A stretch of DNA of 64,000 bases from contig JACMZG010001870.1 of the NCBI GenBank assembly GCA_018340805.1, positions 22,988,092-23,052,091 of the forward strand, in the 5' to 3' direction. The stretch is from Microvelia longipes (lineage: Eukaryota > Arthropoda > Insecta > Hemiptera > Veliidae). Of this stretch, positions 32,732 to 43,710 are shown piece after piece; position 1 is the stretch's first letter, and each line of letters begins with the position of its first letter. The position numbers were made by a program, and so were the translations under genes. The notes beneath the pieces are model-generated. The model searched no databases, was not told where the DNA came from, and saw only the letters and a list, made by a program, of their open reading frames with translations.

Positions 32732-33461
32732 TCAATGGTGCCCTAGATAACGTATCAGGAGTATATAAATTTTTCCAGGAACGTGAATAACCTCATAGTT
32801 ATACGATAGCAGCCTCATTCTAAAACGTTGCAACCGCGGAGAAAGATCGCTTATAGGCTTAGATCCTAACAGAGATACCAAAGGCTTATGGTCAGTTTGC
32901 AAGATGAACTTCGGCAATCCAATAAGATAACCTGAGAATCTTTCACAAGCCCATGTTGACGCGAGAGCTTCCTTCTCAATTTGCGCGTATCTTTTTTCAG
33001 TTTCATTAGGGATCTCGAAATAAAATGAACTGGCCTCCATTCCCCACTTGTCTGGTATTGTTCCAACACCGCTCCTAACCCGTAAGAAGACGCGTCCGCC
33101 GATACTCTTGATTCTTTTTTCGGATCATATAATGCTAACACAGGTGGTTTTGATAAATTGTCTTGATTTCCTGAAACGCCTGATCATGACTCTCTGTCCA
33201 ATTGCTCAACGAATCATCGTGACGAAGTAAGTCCCGCAATGGCGCCGCCATATCTGTCAGATGGGACAAAAACCTAAGGTAATAGGTCACCATGCCTAGA
33301 AAACTACGTAACTGTTTCCCATCCTTTGGTCTTCGCAAGGACACAATTGCCTCCACCTTAGCGTGGTCCACAGACAGCCCTTCGGAACTCACAACATACC
33401 CAAGGAATTTCACTTCTGATTTCCGGAACGAACATTTCTTTTCATTTAATACCGGCTTCAA
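32732..33461 (-). pseudogene. Gypsy RT thumb and RNase H, broken
   Basis: Minus strand, three frames. 33461-33135: CSFRKSEVKFLGYVVSSEGL and PKDGKQLRSFLGMVTYYLRF, the RT thumb/connection. 33141-32866: SADASSYGLGAVLEQYQ, the first RNase H Asp. 33040-32732: AQIEKEALASTWACERFSGY (Glu) and LQTDHKPLVSLLG (Asp), ending NYEVIHVPGK. The D-E-D set of RNase H, which removes the RNA template, is visible across frames. The breaks near 33141 and 33030 separate catalytic residues, so no intact enzyme can be read from this copy. Confidence 0.92.
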
Positions 33462-33828
33462 GCAGGCGGTCTAATACCATCGCCAACCTGCGATCATGTT
33501 CGTCCTGATCTTTCCCAAACACCAAAACATCGTCCATCAGATTTACTACACCTTCAACTCCTTCTAAGGTTTCTGAGACTCGACGCTGAAAATGCTCGCT
33601 AGCACTGGTAATTCCCATTGGTAATCGATTAAATACGAATCTGCCAAATGGTGTTAAAAACGCTGTAATTTTACGAGAAGTATCGTCTAAGCTGATTTGA
33701 AAATATCCAGTTCTAGCGTCTAACTTGGAAAACATCTTCGCATCGCCAATTTTGGCTACACACTCCTCCACTGAGGGTAATATGTGGCGTTCCCGCTTAA
33801 CCGCTTTATTCAGCTCAGTGTAATCCAC
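33442..33828 (-). pseudogene. Gypsy reverse transcriptase core fragment
   Basis: Minus frame of 128 codons with the ordered RT motifs: FSKLDARTGYFQI (catalytic Asp at residue 37), AFLTPFGRFVFNRLPMGI (residues 56-73) and VVNLMDDVLVFG (catalytic Asp pair at 99-100, in the MDD form rather than YxDD). Upstream in another frame are VDYTELNK-type residues at its start. This part is intact in itself; both ends pass into other frames. Confidence 0.95.
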
Positions 33829-33866
33829 ACATATCCGGACCGCACCCCCGGGTTTTGGGACGACAA

Positions 33867-34172
33867 CTAATCCCGCACACCACTCAGTGGGCTCGTGATT
33901 ACTCCCTCTTTCTCTAATCGTAGCAATTCTTCTTTAGTTTTTTCTAAAAGAGGATATGCAACCCGTCTGGGGGTCTTTATCGAAAACGGCTTAAACTCAG
34001 GCTTTAATTCTATTTTATATTTACCCCTCAGATTTCCTACGCCATCGAAAATCCTCTTTCGTTTAACTTCCGGAGGTGTTTTCCTCAAATTATTTATCCA
34101 GGCTAACATTCCTAAAGAACTTATTTCTCCTCTACCTAGAAGCGGTTCCTGTGGTTCTACCACCACATATAC
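33867..34172 (-). pseudogene. Pol N-terminal segment before RT
   Basis: Minus frame: VVEPQEPLLGRGEISSLGML, FDGVGNLRGKYKIELKPEFK and VAYPLLEKTKEELLRLEKEG, a usual leader between protease and RT fingers in small gypsy elements. It is joined to gag-protease through a frame change at about 34174 and to RT through another at about 33870-33890. Confidence 0.85.
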
Positions 34173-34173
34173 T

Positions 34174-35313
34174 TTAGCCGTAGACTTGGATTCCTTCCAG
34201 CGTAAGTAGTAGAGAATGGCCCTTCACTTCAATTCTCATTCCAGTTGGACCTACAAGCGACTTATCTGACGGCTGTAATACGGGTGAACCAATTTTACGG
34301 TGCAAATCCATGCCAATAACCGTGACGTCAGCACCGGTGTCTAACTTAAAATCTATATTTCGCCCTTCCAAACCAATTTTGGCTCTCCAGGGCTCAGTAT
34401 TCTTCGTCCCTACAGCACCTAAATAATAATTATCGTCACTATCTGGTTCCTCTTCTTGACCAGCAAAATTAACCTGCGATTTAGAGTTTGGACAAAACTG
34501 AGCCCAGTGACGGCGATTTTTGCATTTTCGGCACGTACTGTACCATGCAGGGCACTTATTTGGTTCATGTACTCTACCGCAAGACTTACAGGACTCCCTT
34601 TGTCTCGATGCACTTCGATGACGTAATCCTCTAGACATTGTCTCGCCTTGATTTCGACCCGTAACGCGATCAACCTCAATTTTCGGCGTTGTGTCTCTAC
34701 GGACCACCGACTGTTGTTTTCGGACATCTTCCGCTTGCTTAACACGTGTTACTACAACATCTAACGTCAGTTTAGCGTCCATTTGAAGCGTTTCTGATAA
34801 CCGTCCGTCACGAATACCGACAACAATCCGATCGCGTATTAATTCGTCACGTAATTCTCCGAATTCGCAAGTATCTGCAAGTTTGTGCAGGTCCTGAATG
34901 AACGGCTCCACGGCCTCGTCCGGTTCCTGCACCCGGGGGTTAAACTTTGCTCTCTCGTAAATAACATTCTTTTTTCTAACATAATGTTCTTCGAATTTCT
35001 TTACGAGAGCAGCGTAGCTAGTTTCAACACTACTAGGCTTAATAGATGATAGTGCGTCATCTACCTTATCGCCCAAAACGTACAAAAACGTATTAACTTG
35101 ACGCTCCTCTGTTTGTTCCGAAAGTCCCGAGCAAACACGGTATCTTTCAAACTTTTTACTCCACAACAGCCACTCTTCACTTCTGAAAGAAAACGGGCCG
35201 GGTGGAGCAACGTTCGGAAATGAAAACGATGTAGATGCACTATCATTTACCGTACTTACGCTAGCATCAAAATATATCTCATTGTTTTCCCCTGAGATTA
35301 TTATTAATGTCAA
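34174..35313 (-). CDS. Gag with zinc knuckles fused to aspartic protease
   Basis: The longest open frame in the window (379 codons), starting at the first ATG after the primer site. Residues 40-200 form a helical Gag capsid-like region (WSKKFERYRV, FLYVLGDKVDDAL). Two CCHC-type zinc knuckles follow at residues 242-254 (CX2CX3HX4C) and 261-274 (CX2CX4HX4C), for RNA packaging. An aspartic protease follows with LDTGADVTVIG (active-site Asp 325). The frame ends at a stop straight after the protease (IQVYG); the Pol leader continues in another frame. That could be a normal frameshift site or one more indel; I favour the indel because other breaks abound. Confidence 0.9.
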   Translation of the reverse strand: MTLIIISGENNEIYFDASVSTVNDSASTSFSFPNVAPPGPFSFRSEEWLLWSKKFERYRVCSGLSEQTEERQVNTFLYVLGDKVDDALSSIKPSSVETSYAALVKKFEEHYVRKKNVIYERAKFNPRVQEPDEAVEPFIQDLHKLADTCEFGELRDELIRDRIVVGIRDGRLSETLQMDAKLTLDVVVTRVKQAEDVRKQQSVVRRDTTPKIEVDRVTGRNQGETMSRGLRHRSASRQRESCKSCGRVHEPNKCPAWYSTCRKCKNRRHWAQFCPNSKSQVNFAGQEEEPDSDDNYYLGAVGTKNTEPWRAKIGLEGRNIDFKLDTGADVTVIGMDLHRKIGSPVLQPSDKSLVGPTGMRIEVKGHSLLLTLEGIQVYG

Positions 35314-35398
35314 AAACCAAAGAAAACAAAATTAATACGGATTTTTTTCAAACCAATAAACTGTTTTATAACAACTTAGTCTAAAACTTACGCTACTC

Positions 35399-35416
35399 GT
35401 ACCACCGCTGCCACCA
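35399..35416 (-). other. tRNA primer binding site
   Basis: On the minus strand TGGTGGCAGCGGTGGTAC directly follows the 5' LTR. The initial TGG pairs with the CCA end of a tRNA; I have not assigned the tRNA. Confidence 0.75.
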
Positions 35417-35568
35417 TGTTATGTTTGCTATATCCTAGCTAAATTACGTTAACATAGAACACGATTGTGAATTTAAGAACTTGTAATAAAAGTATGACAA
35501 CAACAAAGAACATGACATTAAATCGAATAAACTAAATATAAATCAATGACAGGTTTGCCACCATAACA
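35417..35568 (-). repeat. 5' LTR of the gypsy element
   Basis: 152 bp, same ends and same internal sequence as 31220-31371, followed by the GGTGC duplication at 35569-35573. Such short LTRs must hold both promoter and polyA signal for the element. Confidence 0.95.
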
Positions 35569-35592
35569 GGTGCAGCCATAAAACAATTCTTA

Positions 35593-36741
35593 GGCCCGTA
35601 TTCAAAGACGTTTCCTAACATTTTCCTAACATTCTCCTAACTTTTTCCTAACATTTTCCTAACTTTTTCCTAACATTTTCCTAACATTCTACTTTTTCCT
35701 AACATTTTCCTAACTTTTTCCTAACTCCTAACATTCTCCTAACATTTTCCTAACATTCTCCTATCGTGTTTTAAAAGTGTTTTAGAGGCTTCGCATGATT
35801 TATTTAGTAAGAACCTAAGGTAGATATGTCAAAAAGTGATACCAATGTAAGTAACGTAATATATCGCAAAATATCAATGTTATTAACTTATTACCTGGAT
35901 TTACGACACACTTTGTCATAAACAACAATGCGGCCTTGCTTTGGCGAATGTTAAATATATTAGAAACTTTATTTACATATGTTTTCAGTAAACAGTAGAG
36001 TTAAATACAAATACAATGTTCAATTATTGTAACAGCTTTCATAAATTAAGCAGTATCAAGCGTTTCAAGTTTGAACGTGGACCAGGTTATACGAATCCAA
36101 AGGTGTCTAAATGAAGACCTGTTAATCAGTGCAACACTGTTTTCATTTTGCTAAATCATTTACACAATTTTGTTTTTCGTATTTTGTCATCAAATTCATT
36201 TTTGGTTGTGTAAATTTTTTTTGGTATAATAATGGCTGAATTATTCACACCGGACCAACTGAATTTTCCTCTTTGAATCGATAGCCCGCCACAAACAGAC
36301 CATAGAAATAAAAAATCTGATTGTGTTAAAAGAATTTCAGGGTAAACTCCCTAATAGTAAGGTAAGTGGATTAACAGTATTATGTAAATTTATGTAGATA
36401 GTTATAAATACGACAAAGTGTGTCGTAAATCCAGGTAATAAGTTAATAACATTGATATTTTGCGATATATTACGTTATTTACAATGGTATCACTTTTGAC
36501 TTGACTACTTAGGTTCTTACTAAAAAAAATCAGCAAGCTTCTAAATGACTTTTAAAACACGGGGACGATCATTTAAATTTCTGGCTTAAAAACATTTCCT
36601 TACCTAAACCTAAAGGTGAGTGTTAGGAGAAGGTTAGGAGTTAGGAAAATGTTAGGAAAAGTTAAGGAAAAAGGAAAAAGTTAGGAGAATGTTAGGAAAA
36701 TGTTAGGAAAATGTTAGGAAAAACGTCTTTGAATACGGGCC
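35593..36741. mobile_element. 1149-bp PIF/Harbinger-like TIR element
   Basis: Begins GGCCCGTATTCAAAGACG, ends with its reverse complement, and is flanked by TTA at 35590-35592 and 36742-36744. The outer 170 bp of each side are clusters of TTTTCCTAACATTCTCC-like words; further in, 35830-35925 and 36412-36510 are also inverted copies (TTACCTGGATTTACGACACA). The roughly 480-bp centre is single copy. The TWA target duplication suggests PIF/Harbinger, but no transposase DDE domain is present, so it is non-autonomous. Confidence 0.85.
36232..36361 (+). pseudogene. Possible first-exon remnant inside the TIR element
   Basis: MAELFTPDQLNFPL opens at ATG 36232 and stops; the next frame reads IEIKNLIVLKEFQGKLPNSK and ends at a consensus-like donor (AAG then GTAAGT at 36362). 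PIF/Harbinger elements often carry a second, intron-containing gene. I do not recognise this protein, and the break after 14 codons makes it at best a relic. Confidence 0.25.
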
Positions 36742-36795
36742 TTAACCATTAACTTGTTAAGAACCCACAACTGTATGAATAATTCAGGTGCGAAG

Positions 36796-37204
36796 GTCCC
36801 GATCGTATTTCAGATATTTGGTTTATTTTTCGACGATTTGGTCACCTTAGGTAGTAGTATCGACTTCAGACCGGTTTAATTTTATTCAGAGCCCCAAAAA
36901 CATTTAAAACTTCACCTAACTCGAAGTTTTTTGCTCACGGGGCGTATTTTACCTCATTTTTTCGACTTTAGTCATTTAGTGTGGTCGTATCGACCGGCAA
37001 ATGATTTTAACCTAGAATTTTACCAATTTTTTAACTTGCGACTCAGCAAACTGGGTTAATGATGTCACACAACTCGTTTTAAAGTCCATGTCCTCTCAAA
37101 GGTTGATTTTTGTAGCATATCTCTCTTGCGTGTTTACAAGATTTGTCTATACACACACACACACATCTAATATATATTATATATATAATATATGGTGTGT
37201 GTAC

Positions 37205-37242
<38 letters not shown>

Positions 37243-37375
37243 TATATATATTTACAGTTTTTATAAACGTGTTTTACGTGGTTAGGGACCTTTTAAACGG
37301 ATTTTGCCCACATCTCAGGTTCTCTCCCGCACATTGCCATGCCATTAGCGACTTCTTTAAAAAAAATTGCTAAAA
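36796..37375. repeat. Dispersed repeat with embedded CA/TA array, copy 3
   Basis: Diverged copy of 21196-22008: GTATCGACTTCAGACCGG, CTAACTCGAAGTTTTTTGC, CGACTCAGCAAACTGGGTTA, then CA/TA microsatellite (37150-37251) and a tail with GGTTAGGGACCTTTTAAACG and CATGCCATTAGCGACTTC. The tRNA-like segment is not recognisable here. Confidence 0.7.
37150..37251. repeat. (CA)n(TA)n microsatellite
   Basis: CA run then TA with GGTGTGTGTACA interruption near 37193; at the same place in the repeat as in copies 1 and 2. Confidence 0.93.
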
Positions 37376-38040
37376 AGGTAAAAAAAAAGTGTAAAGACTA
37401 AATTAAACCATTAACTATTTCATCTTTAACATTTGAGTGAAACCTCACTATAAAGGTTAAGAATGTCAGAAAAAGCTTTCAGTTTTACAGGTGCAACTAT
37501 ATAATAAACTTTTTCTAGCTTACTTGATCTTTTTTTTACATTTATTGATTTTTTGATCTCAATCACTTTGGGTAATCATATTTATATGACACTCGATAAT
37601 ATATTTTAAAAAAATATTGGGAATTATTATGCCGTGGTTTCAACGAATTATGTAACTTATTTAAATGAACTTGAATTTCAATACATTTTGATACTTTAAC
37701 ATAAAAGTTTAAAACATGCAAAAGCACCTGTGCGAAATGTAATACTTCGTAAATAAAGTGAAGGTAAGGTCTAAGTATATTGGCCAGCAAAATGCTTACT
37801 TTATTTACTGCGTTACAGAGTTAATACCCTACGTGGATATTAATAATAAATAAGAAAGTACATCTTTAATAAAATGTTAGTGATTTTATGTAACATTGTT
37901 TAAAGAAAGGATAAAATAAAGTGTATTATAGACTTTCCAATGAACAATTAATTGTGTAATGTTTAAAAAAACATTACACTAAAAAAGATTAAAATTTTAT
38001 GCTTAGTGATACAGTCAGCATTGTTGGTAAACAAAGCTGA
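37376..38040. other. Unassigned AT-rich sequence
   Basis: Nothing recognised. Confidence 0.35.
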
Positions 38041-38200
38041 CAAAAATGTCCCCATCAATCGCAATGGCAGCATTTTAAAGAGCTAAGTCAGCAAATATTT
38101 AAAAAATGTATATTTTGCAGCTATAAAAAATGTACAAAAAATATTTATCGTCTTAGCTCTTTACAATGCTGTCATAGCTATTAATGGGGATATTTTCAAG
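38041..38200. repeat. 160-bp foldback, TCCCCATCAAT arms
   Basis: Left arm AAATGTCCCCATCAATCGCA ... TTTAAAGAGCTAAG (38044-38086) and right arm CTTAGCTCTTTACAATGCTG ... TTAATGGGGATATTT are imperfect inverted repeats; inner parts pair weakly. A small MITE-like palindrome with no second copy seen here. Confidence 0.65.
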
Positions 38201-38283
38201 TGTACAATTATTTTTACTCCTCCCATTGGCTCATCATCTAGGTCAAAAACTTTTAGCCATGTCGTGGTGTATCGCAGGACCAA

Positions 38284-38402
38284 AATAAGTATCAAGAAAT
38301 ATGAAAAACCATAGGTAAGCATCTAGCAATATGAAAAAAACCATAAATAAGTATCCAGCAAATGAAAAAACTCATTATTAAGTCATTAGCAATATGAAAC
38401 AA
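38284..38402. repeat. Degenerate tandem repeat, period about 38
   Basis: Three units share a GTATCAAGAAATATGAAAAA-type core with spaced AAGTAT / AAGCATC / AAGTCAT openings. They are too diverged to define an exact unit. Confidence 0.5.
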
Positions 38403-38429
38403 GCCTTTAGTAACTTCCTTAGTAAAGCA

Positions 38430-38700
38430 AATGTCTCTGACATTAATGATTGTATTATTGATATGTTTACTTCAAACCAACGTCTACACGGCTGCATTCT
38501 TCCATTAAATTTAACTTGATAAGCTTGCTAGTGCTTTGCTGGGTCCCAGCAAAAAGTCCTGTTCCTAACTAGAGGCTGTTATTGTCCTTGCTATGGAATC
38601 AGCCTACAGACGCTCCCGTATACCCTCTGTCAAACGGTCTATTTCAAAAACACCCCTTGGTACAAGGCCATCATCTTTCAAGCAACATCTTTTCCTTCTA
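38430..38700 (+). other. Possible heavily decayed coding remnant
   Basis: The plus frames give short protein-like stretches (VSDINDCIIDMFTSNQRLHG; ESAYRRSRIPSVKRSISKTP; PWYKAIIFQATS) in three different frames, and base composition is less AT-rich than around it. The pieces recall the endonuclease-RT linker of some non-LTR elements, but the resemblance is too weak to name. Confidence 0.2.
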
Positions 38701-39195
38701 TTTCACGCCGCTTGATTCCCTGATTCATGAAGGTCAGTAGAGAAGTCTTCTACTATCAAAGATAGGGAATAAGGAAAGATGGTAAATACAAGATAAAAAT
38801 GAGGTTGGCTTGACCGGCCTTGACTAAAAAAACTCTCGAGTATATAGTTTAGAAAATGAATCTTTCCCTGACCGGCTTTGAATTATCGAGGGTCAAGAGA
38901 TCTACCGCTAAGACGCCGGTCTGACTTGGTTTATGGTTTAGACAATAAATGTATTTGCTGAAATAAAAAAATATGCCTAAACAATTTTAAATATAATAAT
39001 GTACATCAAACTAATACGAAAAGAAGGCTAATGTTTAAGGAAGAAAAGTCAAGAAATTTTAAAAACTACCTTGATAAGGTGTTTTAACTTTATAACCTTT
39101 TTTGGTTCATTCGCTCCAGTTTGATAAATAAAACCTTGAGCTGAATGATTTACAAAAGAAAAATATTAACTTTTTTGACAAAACTGCCTACTCTT

Positions 39196-39355
39196 ATAAT
39201 ACGAAACAAAGCTAAAAACAGTTGACAGCGCGGGAAAATAATGCGAGGGAGCCAATGAGGTTAGCCCTGGATGTTAAACCACGCCCTCAATTTCAAATCA
39301 GGCCAACCTTATTTTCCCGCGCTGTCAACTGTTTTTAGCTGTGTGTCGTACTATA
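39196..39355. repeat. MITE, CAGTTGACAGCGCGGGAAAA family, copy 1
   Basis: GCTAAAAACAGTTGACAGCG at 39220 and the reverse complement CGCTGTCAACTGTTTTTAGC at 39321-39340 are perfect arms; the outer 20 bp are less well matched. Its sister copy is at 43711-43913. The 66-codon frame at 39271 is an artefact of the arm. Confidence 0.85.
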
Positions 39356-41000
39356 ATAACCAACTAAAGAAAACTAAGAAAATAAAAAGCCTAATGTTTT
39401 TATGTCTGTTCTCTGGCTCTGGAGTTAGCATTAAATTTGCTCAAAAAACAAGTTTAACTCCAACAAGATAATAATTTAGATGTTAGCAATTTTTAATTGG
39501 TTTCATCTTTCTATATGCGATATTCAATTCCTATCGTCGTATATAAGAGGTAGACAATTCTTCAATACAAAAAAATCTTTGTCATATCATCTGTCAAATT
39601 AAGTGGAGCGTTGAACCAACAGAGCGTAGAGACGAGTTGATTATTTGTATTATTTTCTACAAGTTTTTATTTTCTCTTATATTTCCAACACACCTTCCTT
39701 TTGTACACTTTAATTAGTTCATTAATTAATGATTAAATTGCGATAAAGTGTTGATCATAGTAAAAAATGTCATTGTTAGTACAATAAGGTTCCGGAAGGT
39801 AGACAAAACAATCGGTAGACTGTGGAGTTCTAAAAGATCCGTTCACCCAATAGAAAGTGAGAGTGAATTCTTCTTTTTCTTCGATACTAACAAGTTACAA
39901 GATAGTTATCTTTTTGTCGTAATAGCACTGGTTACGCTACCGCTATATCATGCAGTCGTATTTATTGACACATAAATACATCTATGGTCATGTTTAGTAG
40001 TAAAATTTAAACGGATTTTTTAAATAACTATAAAGAAGTATTACTTAACGGTGTAAGTAAATTAAGATGTTTTTTACAGTTCTTTAGAATCTGTATGTGT
40101 TTTGTAATTATAGAGATAAAACACTGTAGCTGTCTTGGATTATCTTCATCAGGACTCTTAATAACTAAAACCTTTATCCTTCCTATAAGGCACTATGAGG
40201 TGGTAAGGTTATTTTTCTTTATAACTAAGAACCTTTGTCCTATAACCTACAATAAGAGGTGTAGTTACGCTCTCTTTATACCTAAAATGTGTCCTATAAG
40301 CTCCTTTGAAATGTTTATATGTTCTCTTTGTTAATTAAATCTTTATCCTGAACTCCTACTGAAAATTTGATAAAATGCTATGCATCTATTAATATTTAAA
40401 ATCTATTTTTGTTAACTAATTTATGATTAAGCTGAGTAGGGTTTTCCGTGCTTATTGTCATGAAGATTTAGGTCTTCCAATCAAGGTTATAATTGTATTA
40501 AGAAGATAATATTCCTAAATCACAATGTGATTGCTTAGCATTATTTTAAGGCGTAAGTATACGTTTTGAGTTGTTCAGCTACTTCATCGCTTAGATTTTC
40601 AAGAGTTCTCACTAAAAAGTCTTCAAAATAATTTAAATCTGTTCTGTAACAAATGAGCGAGTTTTAATCAGACATATAGAGTATCTCGAACATCTTCCTT
40701 ACTTTATCAGATTCACTGCCTTTAATCTAAACACTTCAAACTCGCTTCTCTCGTTCTCGGAATATATAAATCAAGGAATATAAATATCTCAGAATGAAAT
40801 CATAATCGCTTCGCTCATCCTCAGACATTAAAAAATTGAACTTATGGATTTTAACTGGTCTTATGAAGAAGAAGTACAACATGAGTGCTTAATTTTTAAT
40901 CGATCCAAATATTTTTCCGTAATTTATGATTTTTTGTTTTATTAGGATCTTTATGACAGTGAAGGAACCCATAAAAAATATTTCCCGGTAGGCACCAAGA
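39356..41000. other. Mostly unassigned; degenerate tandem near 40150-40370
   Basis: Four units of 50-65 bp with an AACTAAxACCTTTxTCCT-like opening run from 40151 to 40370 (TAATAACTAAAACCTTTATC; ATAACTAAGAACCTTTGTCC; TACCTAAAATGTGTCCT; TTAATTAAATCTTTATCCT). A scrap of the 5S-module tail, with AATCGCTTCGCTCATCCTC, lies at about 40735-40830. The 75-codon frame 39748-39975 is not recognised. Confidence 0.4.
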
Positions 41001-41029
41001 TGTTAGAAATTTATTAGGTGAACAATGTT

Positions 41030-41275
41030 AGAAATTTATAAGGTGATTCAATTCGATGTAAACAAACCAAACGCATTCAGAGGTTATAACCTGACGTTTT
41101 TATGAATGACGTCAGGTTTTACGTGTAACGTCATTGCAGGAATCGGCATAGGCGGTCATCATTGAAAATTTACTATTTATTCCTGCAATGACGTAAATTC
41201 CGGACTATAACCTAACATGTCAAAAAAATTATTTCATTCATAAAAACATTCCAATTGAATTGCCTTATAAATTCT
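41030..41275. repeat. AGGTGATTCAATT palindromic MITE, copy 3 (complete)
   Basis: AGAAATTTATAAGGTGATTC at the left and AATTGCCTTATAAATTCT at the right are inverted. Inside, GGTTATAACCTGAC / CGGACTATAACCT and CATTGCAGGAATCGG / TATTCCTGCAATGACG pair. A partial second left end (TGTTAGAAATTTATTAGGTG, 41001-41020) immediately precedes it, so a second insertion or slippage occurred at the border. Confidence 0.85.
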
Positions 41276-43480
41276 GGCAGGCAAAACTAAACCTAAACTT
41301 ATTTATTGTTAATATAAAACAAAATATATTATTTTTTAAAAAATATCGAAATAAAAAATTGAATAAAATAAAGATTTACGGTAAACACGACGATTGTGTC
41401 AATAATTATTAAATTATTATGAATTTAGAGTTGTATATAACCGTTACAACTTCCATAAATTATCTCATACTGGCTCTATAACAGGTAAGTTGAGTCTGAG
41501 AAAATATAGGTCAATTTTATATTTATTTATTTAGTCTTTATTGAAAAAAATAAATTATGTTAAATAAAAAAAATGTAATGAATGAGTTAAGTTAGTCATT
41601 GAATTGCTGGTTATTTTATACAGTTAAAGAAAATGAATGGTATATTATGTAACTAGACAAGTATATTTCATTGCCGCGGAAATTTGTTTATTAACGAGCA
41701 AAGCAAGTCAATACTTCATTTCCTAACAGCCATGATGCATATACATTTTTTTATTTTTTTTTTTGTGGGGGGGTTTAATAAGATAATTTAAAATACTTAA
41801 ATAACTGTAACAGTCTCTTTTATATATTTAATGGTCATTTATTATTATTGTTATCTTAAACAGAAAATTTAAACATTATTTTGGAGAAATGGAGGCAAGT
41901 CGGGTATATTTTATCCGATTGGTTGGTTAAAATAAGGCCGGATTGGTTTTTACATAATTATGAAACCAAAAATGAGCTATTTGATTAAGTATTTAAGGGA
42001 AGGGGTAAGAAAGTAAAGTCTGCGAAGAATATCACGAAAGTAGGACCTTTATTCTTCTTAAAAGGCCAGAAAACACAACTATAAATCCCAGGTGGAACAG
42101 CTGTATACTAAAGTCAACCCGATATGTTATTTTTATCGGGTTAAGACTTTTAAAATCTTTTCATTTCCTTCTATATCTTTGACTATAAAATTCTTGTGCG
42201 ATGACCCCATGTCAGGCAAATTTTCTTTGGGAGCAAAAAAAAACTTTTTTACAACGAAAAATGACACCCTTAGTTTTACCGATTGTTTAAAAATTTTGCT
42301 GTTGGTAAGAACAGCAATTTTGAGGTAAAAATAATTGAAAAATAGTTGATTTTTGTTGACTTGACTTTTTAGTAATATTGCAACAATTACATCATTGGTT
42401 CGTTTAAAGCAATTTTGATGGTTAAAAATCATTTTGTTACAAATTTAATCAAATGAAAAGGATCCTTATTATCTCTTTCAAAAAAAATAATAACAAGAAT
42501 ACCGTTATCGGGATACAACTGATTTTGAAGGGCCCTGGGGCCAATATTTACCTGTCAGAAATGACATACCACCTGATCCCTTATCGAGGAGGATAAAATA
42601 ATTGAGTATAGTGGGTTAAAATTTCGGGACTGTTTTAGGAAAAGAGGAACGCAATAAAACCTGGTCATGTATGCGTCTGGCTGTAGTTAAATTGCAATAA
42701 TTTAATAAAATTTGAAATAAAACATTAGTCAAATTGTTAACTTCATTGCTAATTTTCTTTCATTTCATTTACAATAAAAAGGCTTTACAACTATAATAAA
42801 ATATCTAATTTAACTTATAAATAAAATAGATGCCTTTCTATAAATAAATACAAAAAAGATTAAGGGGTTTCCTTCCCTCTGACTTATCTTCAATACTAAA
42901 AACTAATCAATTTAAAACTATTTTACAATTCTAGATCACAATCACAATTGTTTTTAAAAGTTTATACGGACTTTTAAAACTTAATTTAAACAGTAAAACG
43001 GTCCTCAAGTTTCTGGAAGTTTGAGACCCTCATTCCAATCCCGGACTCTTTCAAAAAGTCCAAAACGACCCCTGGACAATATAAAATTCAATTAAAAACG
43101 TGACCGGATAAAATTGTGTACGCTTGTTGGATTTTAAAATGTCTTTTAGGGGTTTAGTTGTATGTGCAATCTTTAGTTTCTTTATTTTTATTACTGCATA
43201 ATAGAATTATAGAAGTTTTTCTCCCTAAAGTTTAATACTACGATTGTAAAAGATAAAGCTATAAAATTATTTGAAAAATGATAAGCAGAAGTAAAAGAAA
43301 ACATGTTCCATTAAAAATAAATTCTTCCATGCAGTCTCGAATTATACTTGTTATCTAATATATTCTGAATGTTTAATTTTAATTAAAATATTTGAGATAA
43401 AAGCCACTTCTTTTTTTGGGAGCATAAAAATATCACGTATTGAAGAAGTTAAATAAAGTGAAAATGTTTTTTTTTTTTAT
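41276..43480. other. Unassigned sequence
   Basis: No gene supported; open frames on both strands at 42092-42432 are shadows of each other without motifs. A G run (GTGGGGGGG) is at 41765-41773. Confidence 0.35.
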
Positions 43481-43710
43481 TTCGTATTAACTTATTCATA
43501 AAGACAAATATTTTCTGTGTACGCTAAAAAAATCCGAACCCAAGGTTTAACCTGAATTTTTCCGTTTCAAGTGTTCTGAAACCTTCTGAGGCCTTGTACC
43601 AACAACTCAAGAGTGTTTCTGTGAAATTGTGTATCGGTATTCATCGTAGCTTCCATTGTTTTTACGCTATAGAAATACAACTAAATACAAATATTATTGT
43701 TTAGGCTTTT

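Larger units (their letters stand above)
31220..35568 (-). mobile_element. Young Ty3/gypsy-type LTR retrotransposon
   Basis: A 4349-bp element read on the minus strand: 5' LTR (35417-35568), PBS, gag-protease, RT, RNase H, integrase, polypurine tract, 3' LTR (31220-31371). The target duplication GGTGC is exact on both sides (31215-31219 and 35569-35573). Gene order PR-RT-RH-IN defines Ty3/gypsy; RT motif LMDDVLVFG and the short 152-bp LTRs recall small Mag/CsRn1-like lineages, though I cannot place it without a tree. By eye the LTRs are identical, meaning very recent insertion, but the coding part changes frame about eight times. Confidence 0.95.

Noticed and set aside
33895..34209. Plus-strand frames over the gypsy pol (also 33048-33230 and 33292-33474)
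   Set aside because: Antisense shadows of RT-coding sequence.
39748..39975. 75-codon plus frame with a hydrophobic C-terminus
   Set aside because: It has a plausible start and composition, but no recognised domain, neighbour or splice signal. Not enough to call a gene.
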